Shown here: positions 34,253 to 42,882 of the stretch, piece by piece
Layout of the letters: each line of letters opens with the position of its first letter
Position numbering within the stretch: position 1 is the stretch's first letter
Assembly: GCF_005938625.1 (NCBI RefSeq)
Contig: NZ_VCNJ01000003.1
Coordinates: 372,001-436,000 of the forward strand
Reading direction: 5' to 3'
DNA: 64,000 bases
Origin: Pseudomonas fluorescens
GTDB taxonomy: Bacteria; Pseudomonadota; Gammaproteobacteria; Pseudomonadales; Pseudomonadaceae
Translations under genes and position numbers: made by a program
Notes under the pieces: model-generated
Databases searched by the model: none
Told to the model about the DNA's origin: nothing
The model's input: the letters and a program-made list of their open reading frames with translations, nothing else

Positions 34253-35865
34253 GCTTCGTCGTCCATACGCCTTCCCGCGAGGCGTCGGCCACGTGTAATC
34301 AGTTCGATGAATTGCACCGCGCTCAGTGCATGGGCGAACAACCAGCCCTGGCCGAACTTCACGCCTTCGCTGCTGAGCAATTGCGCCTGTGATTCCAGCT
34401 CTATGCCTTCGGCAATGACCTTCAGATCCAGCGCCTGGGCCATATGAATGATGTGCGGGGCGACGCCGCTGCTCGCTGCGTCATGGCCGAGGGCGTCGAT
34501 AAAGGCCTTGTCGATCTTCAGGCAATCGACCGGCAAGGTTTGCAGGTAGGCGAGGCTGCAATAGCCGGTGCCGAAATCGTCGATCAATACCTGATGGCCG
34601 ACATCGCGCAAGGCTTGCAGGTTTTCCCGCGCCACCACCACGTCAATCAAGCCACGTTCGGTGACCTCGAAGGCAATCTGCCGCGCGGCCACCCGATGCA
34701 GTGTGAGCAGCCGCGCCATGACCTGACCGATGCGCGGCACCATCACGTCGCAGGCAGCGAGGTTAACCGAGATATACAGTTGCGGATTGGCGCGCAGCAA
34801 CTGGCCCAGTTGCTCCAGCAGGCGCTGCAGGACGAAGTCGGTCATCTGGCGGATCTGCCCGGTGTTTTCCGCCATAGGAATAAACAGATCGGGGCTGGTC
34901 AGCGTGCCATCGGGGCGGCGCCAGCGCAGCAGGGCCTCGGCGCCGACGCAGTTACGACTGTCGAGATCGAATATGGGCTGATAGAGCACCTGCAGCTCGC
35001 CGCGCCGGATCGCGCCGTGCAGTTCGGCGTCCAGTGACTGGCGCTGGCGCACCAGCAAAAAAACGAAGAACCCCAAAAATGCCCCAAGCAGCAGACAGGC
35101 CGGGATCATCCACCACCAGATAGCCGGAATATGCATGCCGGTTCTGGGTGTGATCAGGACCAGTTGATACTCCGGGTTGTCGGTGGGCATGCGGTAGATC
35201 AGTCGGGTTTGCGTGACTTGCAGGGCATCGTGGCTTTTCGGTGGCCAGTGTTCCGTGGGTGGCCAGTCTTGCGCCATGCCGAGCACCGGGATGGCCCGGG
35301 TGCCGTGATCGAGCACTACCAAAAGGCTGCTGCCGGGGGACAGATCGACCATGTCGGTCAGATGACCGCGTGACGTGGCCACTCGGAAATTGCCGCGCCC
35401 GAGCATCAGCGCCGCGCGGTTTTCATCGGGTTCAGTGGTGGTGTTCAGCCAATAGCTATAGGTTGGGCCTTTGATATCGGGCGCACGAACCACCGACAGA
35501 CCTTCCTGGCGTGGGCGGTTGGAACAGATCCGTGAGGCGTCCATGTAAGCCGCTTCGTAGACGAAGCGATAGTTGAAGGTGACTTGCTGCAAGGTGGCGA
35601 TCATTTCATCGTCACAACTGCGCAATGGCTGCGCTTCGAGATCGTCGAGACTTTCACGCAACTGGCCGAACAATTGTTCGAGGCGGGCGAGGAAACGTTC
35701 GCCTTGCGCGTTCATTTCCTGACTTTCGCTTTGCTCGACCTGACGCATTGCCACGAACATTCCGCCGGCGATCAACAGGCTGGCACTAAGGACAGCAGCG
35801 ATCATCGCCAAAAACCAAGGGCGATAAAACCAGCTACGCAGCGTCTCTCGGGTAGCAACCATCAT
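34249..35865 (-). CDS. CSS-motif EAL-domain c-di-GMP phosphodiesterase
   Basis: A 538-residue inner-membrane protein: helix near 18-40, a periplasmic CSS domain with the cysteines in RSCDDEM and RICSNRP, a second helix near 240-262 and an EAL domain in the cytosol. Catalytic residues are present: EALLRW, SVNLA, EVTERG, DDFGTGYCSL, LKIDKAF, AEGIE and GQGWLF, so it should be an active phosphodiesterase. CSS cysteines in PdeC-type proteins sense periplasmic disulfide state; dsbA is encoded 4 kb away. It is not at this place in P. aeruginosa PAO1 as far as I know, so it is probably an insertion between kinB and ampDh2. Confidence 0.88.
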   Translation of the reverse strand: MMVATRETLRSWFYRPWFLAMIAAVLSASLLIAGGMFVAMRQVEQSESQEMNAQGERFLARLEQLFGQLRESLDDLEAQPLRSCDDEMIATLQQVTFNYRFVYEAAYMDASRICSNRPRQEGLSVVRAPDIKGPTYSYWLNTTTEPDENRAALMLGRGNFRVATSRGHLTDMVDLSPGSSLLVVLDHGTRAIPVLGMAQDWPPTEHWPPKSHDALQVTQTRLIYRMPTDNPEYQLVLITPRTGMHIPAIWWWMIPACLLLGAFLGFFVFLLVRQRQSLDAELHGAIRRGELQVLYQPIFDLDSRNCVGAEALLRWRRPDGTLTSPDLFIPMAENTGQIRQMTDFVLQRLLEQLGQLLRANPQLYISVNLAACDVMVPRIGQVMARLLTLHRVAARQIAFEVTERGLIDVVVARENLQALRDVGHQVLIDDFGTGYCSLAYLQTLPVDCLKIDKAFIDALGHDAASSGVAPHIIHMAQALDLKVIAEGIELESQAQLLSSEGVKFGQGWLFAHALSAVQFIELITRGRRLAGRRMDDEA

Positions 35866-35938
35866 GGAATATCCGAAGAATTACCAATGAGTTATAGCTG
35901 CTGATTGCGATTTCGCCCTGACCGTCGGGCGGGCGTCA

Positions 35939-36721
35939 TTATTTTGTCTGATTGAGGACCAGCAACAACGCCGCCGTTTGCACATCCGGCGTGCCATCGA
36001 AGCGCGAAGGACGGAAGTGCATCTGGAACGCGGCGAGGACATGGCGCGTCGCAACGTCCAGTTCGCCGGTCTGCGGCGTGTCGTAGCCCAGGTGCGCCAA
36101 TTGCGCCTGGAACCAGCTGATGCTCGGCAGTTCACTACTGTTGAACAGCGCTTGCTGACGCTTCACCGCTGCTTCGTTTGGCCACACGCCCAAGCCTTCA
36201 GCGGCAAGACGCTTCCACGGGAACAACGGGCCCGGGTCGAGTTTGCGCAGCGGTGCGATGTCACTGTGACCGATGATATGGCGCGGGCTGATGCCGTTAC
36301 GCTTGCTGATGTCCTTGAGGAGGGCGATCAGCGACTGAATTTGCGCTTCGCTGTACGGATACCACAGACGCCCGGTCGGAGTGTCCTTGAAGCCTGGATT
36401 GACGATTTCGATGCCGATCGAACTGGAATTGAGCCAGGTGCGGCCCTGCCATTGGCTTTCGCCGGCGTGCCAGGCGCGCTGGTTTTCGTCCATCAGCTTG
36501 TAGACGGTGCCGCTCTTGTCGTCGCCAATCAGGTAATGGCTGCTGACTTCACCGTGGGTCAGCAATTGCAGCGAGCGCTCCAGCGAAGCCGACGTGTAAT
36601 GCACGATCACGAACTGGATGCGGCTGTCGTAATTGGCCGAAGGATGGCTGGTGTTGTAACGCGGAGCGCTGGCACAACCGGCCAGAACCAGCAGCGACGC
36701 GAGGAGGGCAAAGAATTTCAT
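35939..36721 (-). CDS. ampDh2: N-acetylmuramoyl-L-alanine amidase, lipoprotein
   Basis: A 260-residue lipoprotein (lipobox LAGC, cysteine near residue 16) with an Amidase_2 domain and a C-terminal peptidoglycan-binding helical part (WFQAQLAHLGY through DVQTAAL). Zinc ligands are expected in FVIVHYTS and in GHSDIAPLRKLDPGPLF. It removes stem peptides from anhydromuropeptides or from peptidoglycan and helps set beta-lactamase induction. ATG 36721 gives the clean signal peptide; the upstream TTG at 36742 is less likely. Confidence 0.92.
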   Translation of the reverse strand: MKFFALLASLLVLAGCASAPRYNTSHPSANYDSRIQFVIVHYTSASLERSLQLLTHGEVSSHYLIGDDKSGTVYKLMDENQRAWHAGESQWQGRTWLNSSSIGIEIVNPGFKDTPTGRLWYPYSEAQIQSLIALLKDISKRNGISPRHIIGHSDIAPLRKLDPGPLFPWKRLAAEGLGVWPNEAAVKRQQALFNSSELPSISWFQAQLAHLGYDTPQTGELDVATRHVLAAFQMHFRPSRFDGTPDVQTAALLLVLNQTK

Positions 36722-36822
36722 GGCAGAAGGCAGTACACGCAAGACAATAATGCAACAGTGTAACGTACTGCCTTGCGTCTCGACGGTCAGCGGGCGGATT
36801 TAAACAAAATGGAACAATTTGC

Positions 36823-38895
36823 TTAGCCGAGCTCGACCCGGTTGCGTCCTGCATTTTTAGCGCGGTATAGCGCCTGATCGGCTCTTTTCAACACAAGATC
36901 ACTGTGTTCACCTGCACGGAAAGTTGCCAGTCCCATGGAAATGGTGATCGTCACCCGCTCGCCCTTGAAGTGGAAAGGGCAGGCTTCGATCGCTGCGCGC
37001 AGGGTTTCCAACAGTTTGGCGCCGACTGCCGGCGGCGTTGCCGGCATCAACAAAACGAACTCTTCCCCGCCGAAACGGGCAATGAAGTCGGAGCCGCGCA
37101 GGCGTTTGCGCAACACGGTGGCAATGATCTTCAGCACCTTGTCGCCGGCCAAATGGCCGTAGTTGTCGTTGATGCGTTTGAAGTGATCGAGGTCGAGCAT
37201 GGCCAGACTCAAGGTGTTGCCGTGCTGCTGCCACTGCTTGATTTCATGCTCGAGGCGTTCGCTCCACGCAGCGCGATTGGGCAGGCCGGTGAGTGGGTCG
37301 ATCAAGGCTTTCTGGCGCTGTTCTTCGAGGTGTTCACGGAAACCCTGGGCTTCCTGCTCCATATGCGCCACGCGTTCGGACAGGCCTTTGAGCCGCGCTG
37401 CCACTTCCTGCTCGCGGGCGTCGCGCTGCTTCTGGTGCTGGTCCATGGTGCCAATCAGGCCTTCAAGATGGTTTTCCAGCACTTGCTTGAGGTCGTCCAG
37501 GTCGGCGGCTTCCTGCATGCTGGTCTGCAAGCCGTCGACTTGCTCGCGGATCTGCGTGTCCATGGCCCGGGCCGCCGAGCTGTTGTCGGCATGGCCCTCG
37601 CTGGCGGCTTGCAGATTGCTCTGGAATGCTTCGAGGCGTTCGTTGAGTTGCTGCAGGTAGGCTTCGAATTCGTGCTGGCCGCTGTCGGTAATCGCCAGCA
37701 TCAACGTCGCAAGATCGTCGAGGATCGGGATCAGTTCGTACCAGTTCAAACCGTGTTTGAGCCGTTCGCGCATGGCTTCGGCTTGCGGACGGTGGCGTTC
37801 CGGCAGGGTCAGGTCGTCGAGCAGCCCGATCAGGGTGTCTTCGATGTGTTTGGCCACGGAGCTATAGGATGGCTCGGGGGTGTCCGGCAGGGCGAACAGG
37901 ATGTCGTGCTCGGGCTGCTCCGGGTCGATGGCGGCCAGTGCCTGGGCAATTGGCTCGGGCAGTGGCAGGCTGTCCAGGATCAGTGGTGTCGGATCGCCGG
38001 GGTGGATCAGTTCATCAGGATTGAAGGCGGCAGGCGCGATTTCATTCTGAGCAGCAGCCGGGGTGAAAACAGGCTCGGGCTCGAAGTGCTCAGTCTGCTG
38101 TTCGACCGGAGGACTGCTGTCTGTGCTGACGACCTTCGGTGGCACAAAGGTAACCACTTCTGCCGGTTCCGGTTCCAACTGAGCCTGGGCGGCTGGCGTC
38201 GTTGTTTCGGCAGGTACTGGTGCTTCGATGGCAGAAGGTGCCGTCACGGCTTCGATCGCCGCGACAGGGGCGGGCTGTGCGGCTTCTGCTTCAGGCGCCG
38301 GAGGGGCAAGCGGTTGTGGCGGCGTGGCTTGCAGAGGCGCGGGTGCTTCTGTCGCTGGCGCTTCTTCGCTGTCGCGGCTACCGAACAGCCGTTGCAGCAG
38401 ACTCGGGCGACCCGGCTCTGCCGGGGTGTCCAACTGACTTAATGCCTTACCCTGCAAGCCGCTGAGTTCGCTCAGCAGCAATGGCATTTCTCGCGCAGAG
38501 CCGACGCGGCCATCCAGTTGTTTGGCGAACTTCTTCAAGGGCTGGGCGACTTCACGCGGCAGCGGCAACGCCTGCAACTGGGTAACCAGCGATGTCAGCG
38601 CGGTGCTGACCTGATCAATGCGGGTTTCGCGGCGTTGCTCGGAATCGAGCACGGCTTTTTCCAGGCGCGGCAGGAGGGCGGCGAGGCCGGCGTCCATGTC
38701 ATCAGTGCGCACCACGTCGCGCATCTCTTTCATGCACTGATCAACGACTTTATCGGTGCCTTCAGCCGCCAGCGTGCTGCGCACCAGGCCGCGACGCAGC
38801 AAGTCGAGCCTGGCGGCCCAGCGACGTTCGAGTTTGTCCTGTTGTTCGATGCTTTTGAGGTACTTCTCTTTCCAGCGCTGGGCGTCGTCGCTCAT
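36823..38895 (-). CDS. Diguanylate cyclase with coiled-coil sensor region
   Basis: A 690-residue soluble protein. The N-terminal 180 residues are helical; residues about 190-320 are low-complexity and rich in A, P, E and V; residues 350-520 are helical with coiled-coil character; and the C-terminal 170 residues are a GGDEF domain with the active site RFGGEEFVLL preceded by RGSD, an RxxD inhibitory site five residues upstream. It makes c-di-GMP and is probably feedback inhibited. No membrane helix or known sensory domain can be seen. The locus corresponds to PA5487 (DgcH). It overlaps the upstream EEP gene by four bases. Confidence 0.9.
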   Translation of the reverse strand: MSDDAQRWKEKYLKSIEQQDKLERRWAARLDLLRRGLVRSTLAAEGTDKVVDQCMKEMRDVVRTDDMDAGLAALLPRLEKAVLDSEQRRETRIDQVSTALTSLVTQLQALPLPREVAQPLKKFAKQLDGRVGSAREMPLLLSELSGLQGKALSQLDTPAEPGRPSLLQRLFGSRDSEEAPATEAPAPLQATPPQPLAPPAPEAEAAQPAPVAAIEAVTAPSAIEAPVPAETTTPAAQAQLEPEPAEVVTFVPPKVVSTDSSPPVEQQTEHFEPEPVFTPAAAQNEIAPAAFNPDELIHPGDPTPLILDSLPLPEPIAQALAAIDPEQPEHDILFALPDTPEPSYSSVAKHIEDTLIGLLDDLTLPERHRPQAEAMRERLKHGLNWYELIPILDDLATLMLAITDSGQHEFEAYLQQLNERLEAFQSNLQAASEGHADNSSAARAMDTQIREQVDGLQTSMQEAADLDDLKQVLENHLEGLIGTMDQHQKQRDAREQEVAARLKGLSERVAHMEQEAQGFREHLEEQRQKALIDPLTGLPNRAAWSERLEHEIKQWQQHGNTLSLAMLDLDHFKRINDNYGHLAGDKVLKIIATVLRKRLRGSDFIARFGGEEFVLLMPATPPAVGAKLLETLRAAIEACPFHFKGERVTITISMGLATFRAGEHSDLVLKRADQALYRAKNAGRNRVELG

Positions 38896-39770
38896 TCAGG
38901 GTTTCCGCGAGGGGCAGGACTCAACGCGGGCAATGCATCGGCCGTGAGCGAACCCGGCAGACGAATCTCTACCGCGACCGGCAGGTGATCGGAAATCGGT
39001 TGTGCCAGCACTTCGACCTTTTCCAGGGTCAGGGTCGGGCTGAGCAAAATATGATCAAGGCAACGCTGTGGACGCCAGCTGGGGAATGTCGCTTCCACCT
39101 GTGGGGCCAGCAGGCCGAGATCGCGTAACGGAGAGTGTTGTAGCAGATCGCTGGCGTGGGTGTTCATGTCACCCATCAATACTTGATGTTTATAGCCGCC
39201 GATCAGCTCACGAATGTAGCCCAGTTGCAGGCTGCGCGTACGCGCGCCGAGGGCCAGGTGCATCATCACTACCACCAGCGCTTCCGGGCCTTCGCCGAAA
39301 CGCAGCAGAATCGCGCCACGACCTTTCGGGCCGGGCAGCGGGTGATCTTCGATCGCCCACGGTTTCAAGCGACTGAGCACGCCATTGCTGTGCTGGGCCA
39401 GCCGACCGAGGTTGCGATTTAGTTGTTGATACCAGTAGGGGAAGGCGCCGAGATGGGCCAGATGTTCGACCTGATTGACGTAGCCCGAACGCAGGCTGCC
39501 GCCATCAGCTTCCTGCAGGGCGACCAGATCGAAGTCGCCGAGCAGATCGCCGATCTTTTGCAGGTTGCCTGAGCGGCCGTTGTGCGGCAGCAGGTGCTGC
39601 CAGCTACGGGTCAGGTAATGCCGATAGCGCTCGGTGCTGATGCCGACCTGGATATTGAAACTGAGCAGACGCAGACGCTGGTCTGCGGGCAGGCCCGTGG
39701 ATTCCAGGTGATGCTCGTTGACCTGCGGGTCATGCAGGCCAACGATGCGTTCAGACTTCCAGCGGCGCAT
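38892..39770 (-). CDS. Endonuclease/exonuclease/phosphatase family protein
   Basis: A 292-residue EEP-superfamily enzyme. Metal and catalytic motifs: SFNIQVG near 34-40, LQEADGG near 105, VMMHLALGARTRSLQLG near 168, MGDMNTHASD near 196 and SDHLPV near 262. The family cleaves phosphodiesters (DNA, lipids or cyclic compounds); the substrate is unknown. It is coupled to the GGDEF gene by a four-base overlap, so a link to nucleotide or surface signalling is possible but unproven. Confidence 0.85.
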   Translation of the reverse strand: MRRWKSERIVGLHDPQVNEHHLESTGLPADQRLRLLSFNIQVGISTERYRHYLTRSWQHLLPHNGRSGNLQKIGDLLGDFDLVALQEADGGSLRSGYVNQVEHLAHLGAFPYWYQQLNRNLGRLAQHSNGVLSRLKPWAIEDHPLPGPKGRGAILLRFGEGPEALVVVMMHLALGARTRSLQLGYIRELIGGYKHQVLMGDMNTHASDLLQHSPLRDLGLLAPQVEATFPSWRPQRCLDHILLSPTLTLEKVEVLAQPISDHLPVAVEIRLPGSLTADALPALSPAPRGNPE

Positions 39771-39784
39771 GGCGGTTGCCGCGC

Positions 39785-40426
39785 TTAGTTGGCAGCAGCC
39801 TTGGTTGCCGCTCGCTCTTTGGCAACCAGTTGGTCAGCCAGTTGCAGAGCTTGCTCGGCACCACCGGCAGAGCCGATGTCGAAGCGGTATTTGCCGTTGA
39901 CGATCATGGTTGGCACGCCAGTGATTTCATACTTCTTGGCCAGTTCGCGAGCTTTTACGATCTGACCTTTGATGGCGAACGAGTCGAAAGTGGCGAGGAA
40001 CTTGTCCTTGTCCACGCCTTGGGTGGCGAGGAAGTCAGCCATGTCGTTCTTGTCGGTCAGCTTCTTGTGTTCCTTCTGGATCGCATTGAACACGGCGTTG
40101 TGAACCTTGTGCTCGACACCCATGGCTTCGAGGGTCAGGAACATCTGGCCGTGAGCATCCCACGGGCCACCGAACATGGCAGGGATGCGCACGAAGTTGA
40201 CGTCGGAGGGCAGTTTTTCAACCCAAGGGTTGATCACCGGTTCAAAGGCGTAGCAGTGCGGGCAGCCGTACCAGAACAGCTCGACCACTTCGATCTTGCC
40301 AGGCTCTGCAACCGGTACCGGGTTGGCCAGCTCCACGTAAGGGGCGGCAGGTGCTTCGGCGGCTTGAGCGGTCACGCCGAACAGGCTGGCAGCGACGAGA
40401 GCGGCGCTGATGATCAGATTACGCAT
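39785..40426 (-). CDS. dsbA: Thiol:disulfide interchange protein DsbA
   Basis: A 213-residue periplasmic thioredoxin-fold oxidase. Signal peptide cut after AQA (about residue 22), active site FWYGCPHCYAFEP (CPHC near 52-55) and the cis-proline loop in EITGVPTMIVNG. It puts disulfides into exported proteins. A 14-base gap separates it from the EEP gene downstream. Confidence 0.96.
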   Translation of the reverse strand: MRNLIISAALVAASLFGVTAQAAEAPAAPYVELANPVPVAEPGKIEVVELFWYGCPHCYAFEPVINPWVEKLPSDVNFVRIPAMFGGPWDAHGQMFLTLEAMGVEHKVHNAVFNAIQKEHKKLTDKNDMADFLATQGVDKDKFLATFDSFAIKGQIVKARELAKKYEITGVPTMIVNGKYRFDIGSAGGAEQALQLADQLVAKERAATKAAAN

Positions 40427-40521
40427 GCTTTACTCCTGGACAATTTTGGTCGCCTCGCGCGACCTGTTTTCAGACAGATCCTGGCGGGCATGAGTTCTGT
40501 AGTGTAACGGCAGCGGCCACA

Positions 40522-40549
40522 AAAAAGGGCGGCCAAAGCCACCCTTTTT
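40522..40549 (-). terminator. Intrinsic terminator, cytochrome c4 transcript
   Basis: AAAAAGGG-C-GGC pairs with GCC-A-CCCTTTTT around CAAA; on the minus strand the stem is followed by TTTTTTG. It lies between the end of the cytochrome c4 gene and the dsbA start. Confidence 0.7.
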
Positions 40550-40626
40550 ATACTTGCTGCGACGGATTAATCGAGCGTTAACGTTGCAGGAGATGTCCGC
40601 TCCTGCATTGAGTAGCGTAACCCCCC

Positions 40627-40651
40627 TGTAGGAGCTGCCGAAGGCTGCGAT
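40627..40651. repeat. Single REP arm, ATCGCAGCC family
   Basis: One 25-base arm, TGTAGGAGCTGCCGAAGGCT then GCGAT; no partner arm is seen nearby. It lies just after the cytochrome c4 gene. Confidence 0.8.
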
Positions 40652-40692
40652 CTTTTGATCTTCAGCCTCGCTCAACGCCCGATACGAAGCGC

Positions 40693-41304
40693 TTAGTGCA
40701 GACCCTGAATGTAGCTGGAGACCGCAGCGATGTCTTCGTCGCTCAGGCGCTTGGCAATGGTCTGCATGGTCATGGTATCGCCGTCGTTGGTGCGGCCGCC
40801 TTCTTCCTTGCGGAAATCGGTCAGTTGCTTGGTGATGTATTGAGCGTGTTGGCCGCCCAGGTGCGGGAAGCCGGCAGCGGCGTTGCCGGCGCCATTCGGC
40901 GAGTGGCAGCCGGTGCAGGCTGGCAGGCCCTTGGCGAGGTTGCCGCCACGGAACAGCGCTTCACCGCGTGCGACGATCTTCGGATCAGCGGCGCCGACGC
41001 TGCCTTTCTGGCTGGCGAAGTACGCCGCGATGTCGGCCAGGTCCTGATCGCTCAGGTTGGTCAGCAGCCCGGTCATTTCCAGAACGGTGCGCTTGCCCGA
41101 CTTGATGTCGTGCAGTTGCTTGGTCAGGTAGCGTTCACCTTGACCGGCCAGTTTCGGAAAGTTTGGCGCCATGCTGTTGCCGTCCGGGCCATGGCAGGCT
41201 CCGCAGACGGCGGCTTTTGCCTGGCCCGCTGCGGCATCACCAGCAGCATGGGCGAAGCCTGAAATTCCCACGGTCAACAGCAGACTCACGATCAATTTGT
41301 TCAT
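40693..41304 (-). CDS. cc4: Cytochrome c4, diheme
   Basis: A 203-residue periplasmic protein with a signal peptide (cut after AHA, near residue 20) and two c-type heme sites, CGACH near 35 and CTGCH near 133. The axial methionines lie in NSMAPNFP and in later MQTIAK-like segments. Diheme c4 passes electrons to terminal oxidases such as cbb3; in denitrifying relatives it also serves other reductases. It is probably co-transcribed with the upstream c5-like gene (44 bases apart). Confidence 0.93.
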   Translation of the reverse strand: MNKLIVSLLLTVGISGFAHAAGDAAAGQAKAAVCGACHGPDGNSMAPNFPKLAGQGERYLTKQLHDIKSGKRTVLEMTGLLTNLSDQDLADIAAYFASQKGSVGAADPKIVARGEALFRGGNLAKGLPACTGCHSPNGAGNAAAGFPHLGGQHAQYITKQLTDFRKEEGGRTNDGDTMTMQTIAKRLSDEDIAAVSSYIQGLH

Positions 41305-41347
41305 CAGCTAATCCAACTACGGCTAAGGGTTAAGTTATGGACCGGGT

Positions 41348-41638
41348 TTACTCGCTCATCCAAAGGATGATGGCTTGGTAATCCTCGGCACTGCAGTCCA
41401 TGCACAAACCACGCGGCGGCATCGCCTTGAAACCCTGGGTCACGTGTTGCACCAGCGTCCCCATACCTTTCGCCAACCTCGGCGTCCAAGCTTCCTGATC
41501 GCCTCTTTTGGGCGCCATGGGTAGTTGGCCGGAATGACAGGCACCACAAACACGGTTGTACACAGCTTCCGGATCCTGTGTAGCCTGTGCGCTGTAAAGC
41601 GGCATCAAGACTCCGGCAGCCAGCAGCCATTTCGTCAT
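41348..41638 (-). CDS. Cytochrome c5-like monoheme protein
   Basis: A 96-residue protein: signal peptide (MTKWLLAAGVLMPLYSAQA), one heme site CGACH near 33-37 and an axial methionine likely in FKAMPPRG. An extra cysteine pair in GLCMDC near 78-82 is the c5-family mark. It is probably a periplasmic electron carrier in the same path as cytochrome c4. Confidence 0.88.
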   Translation of the reverse strand: MTKWLLAAGVLMPLYSAQATQDPEAVYNRVCGACHSGQLPMAPKRGDQEAWTPRLAKGMGTLVQHVTQGFKAMPPRGLCMDCSAEDYQAIILWMSE

Positions 41639-41829
41639 AAAACGACCTTTTCAGGGTTGAGAGCGTTCTGCGTTCTAATGCGCAATCAAGGTCTGTCGCT
41701 CTCGTGAACTTCATCCTACGCTGGGACAAAGCACACACAAAATCTGCGGCATTATATACTGGCGTCACTGAAACGGAAGCGACACCGCGTTCCGCGCCCA
41801 ATCCCGGCGCCGCCCACATCGGAAATCCC

Positions 41830-42474
41830 ATGCAACTCAAGAATCCCATCCTCGGCCTGTGCCAACAGTCCACGTTCATGCTCAGTGCCGCCAAAGTCGA
41901 TCAATGCCCTGACGACGAAGGCTTTGAAGTAGCGTTTGCCGGCCGTTCCAACGCCGGCAAATCCAGCGCACTGAACACCCTGACTCACGCCAGCCTGGCG
42001 CGAACCTCGAAAACCCCGGGTCGCACACAGCTGTTGAACTTCTTCAAGCTAGACGAAGATCGCCGTCTGGTCGACCTGCCGGGCTACGGTTACGCAAAAG
42101 TACCGATCCCGTTGAAGATGCACTGGCAGCGTCACCTTGAGGCTTACCTCGGTGGCCGCGAGAGTTTGAAGGGTTTGATTCTGATGATGGACATCCGTCA
42201 TCCAATGACCGACTTCGACTTGCTGATGCTTGACTGGGCCGTTGCGGCCGGCATGCCGATGCACATCCTGCTGACCAAGGCCGACAAGCTGACTTACGGC
42301 GCGGCCAAGAACACCTTGCTCAAAGTGCAGTCGGAAATCCGCAAGGGTTGGGGTGATCTGGTCACCATCCAGCTGTTCTCCGCGCCAAAACGCATGGGCC
42401 TGGAAGAGGCCTACACTGTACTGGCCGGCTGGATGGAACTCGCAGACAAAGGCGCCGAGGCGGCAGCCGAGTAA
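41830..42474 (+). CDS. engB: Ribosome biogenesis GTP-binding protein EngB (YsxC/YihA)
   Basis: A 214-residue GTPase: G1 [10 protein letters not shown]3 DLPGYG and G4 TKADK. It acts in assembly of the 50S subunit. ATG 41830 gives [13 protein letters not shown], the family N terminus; the upstream in-frame ATG 41704 is not used, since it lies in the promoter region. A TATACT hexamer at about 41755 is a candidate -10. A strong bidirectional palindrome follows the gene. Confidence 0.95.
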   Translation: MQLKNPILGLCQQSTFMLSAAKVDQCPDDEGFEVAFAGRSNAGKSSALNTLTHASLARTSKTPGRTQLLNFFKLDEDRRLVDLPGYGYAKVPIPLKMHWQRHLEAYLGGRESLKGLILMMDIRHPMTDFDLLMLDWAVAAGMPMHILLTKADKLTYGAAKNTLLKVQSEIRKGWGDLVTIQLFSAPKRMGLEEAYTVLAGWMELADKGAEAAAE

Positions 42475-42514
42475 GACAATTTCAAAACTGTCTGTGGTGC
42501 TGTCAGGCAAGGCG

Positions 42515-42574
42515 AAAGCACCGCTAAAAAGCGGAGTTTAGGGTACCTAAATGAGCATTTTTAGCGGTGCTTTT
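42515..42574. terminator. Long two-stage palindrome, bidirectional terminator
   Basis: A 16-bp perfect outer stem, AAAGCACCGCTAAAAA (42515-42530) with TTTTTAGCGGTGCTTT (42558-42573), encloses two opposed six-base unpaired segments and an inner stem TTTAGG/CCTAAA with a GTA loop. T residues lie at either end. It can end engB transcripts on the plus strand and back up the ersA terminator on the minus strand. Confidence 0.75.
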
Positions 42575-42610
42575 AACGCAGCATGACGGCATCACAGCCA
42601 GTTTTGGGGC

Positions 42611-42744
42611 AAAAAAAGCCCCGGACTTCATTGGGGAGGGAGAAGTTCCGGGGTTTAAGTTCCGAACCGCTAGGGCGGGGTTCAGATATCTGCCAACACT
42701 TAACACAACATAGGAGCATCGAAGGGCTTCACCAGCCATTCAGT
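42611..42744 (-). ncRNA. ersA: ErsA small RNA
   Basis: The engB-polA gap is the site of ersA in P. aeruginosa (and of spf/Spot 42 in enterics). On the minus strand a stretch of about 132 bases starts near 42744 behind an AlgU-type promoter and ends in a terminator: AAACCCCGGAACTTC pairs with GAAGTCCGGGGCTTT, followed by seven T residues (42617-42611). Its loop carries TCCCTCCCC, the C-rich kind of seed that lets ErsA bind G-rich mRNA starts such as algC. Length, site, direction and promoter type all agree. The 5-prime end is estimated. ErsA is Hfq-dependent and responds to envelope stress; the KinB/AlgB genes lie 10 kb away. Confidence 0.75.
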
Positions 42745-42747
42745 AAC

Positions 42748-42775
42748 TCTGAGTGGTGTCCTTCCAGATTAGTTC
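42748..42775 (-). promoter_or_regulatory. AlgU (sigma-22)-type promoter of ersA
   Basis: On the minus strand GAACTA, 17 bases, then TCAGA match the AlgU consensus GAACTT-N16/17-TCtga well. The start site would be four to six bases further on, at the estimated ersA 5-prime end. Confidence 0.65.
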
Positions 42776-42782
42776 AGATTTT

Positions 42783-42866
42783 TTTCAAAAAGCTTTGGAA
42801 TAATCCCAAGCGCTTTTTGAAATAAGCCGGTTTTACCGGCGTTGCCGCGACAACAGGTCGCGGCAA
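42783..42866 (-). terminator. Hairpin cluster downstream of polA
   Basis: Three stems in a row follow polA: TTGCCGCGAC/GTCGCGGCAA (42842-42866), GCCGGT/ACCGGC (42826-42840) and a longer one, TTTCAAAAAGCTTTGG with CCAAGCGCTTTTTGAAA (42783-42822), whose arms contain T-runs on both strands. Together they should stop polA transcripts before the ersA promoter. Confidence 0.65.
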
Positions 42867-42882
42867 ACCGTGTTCAAAAGGC

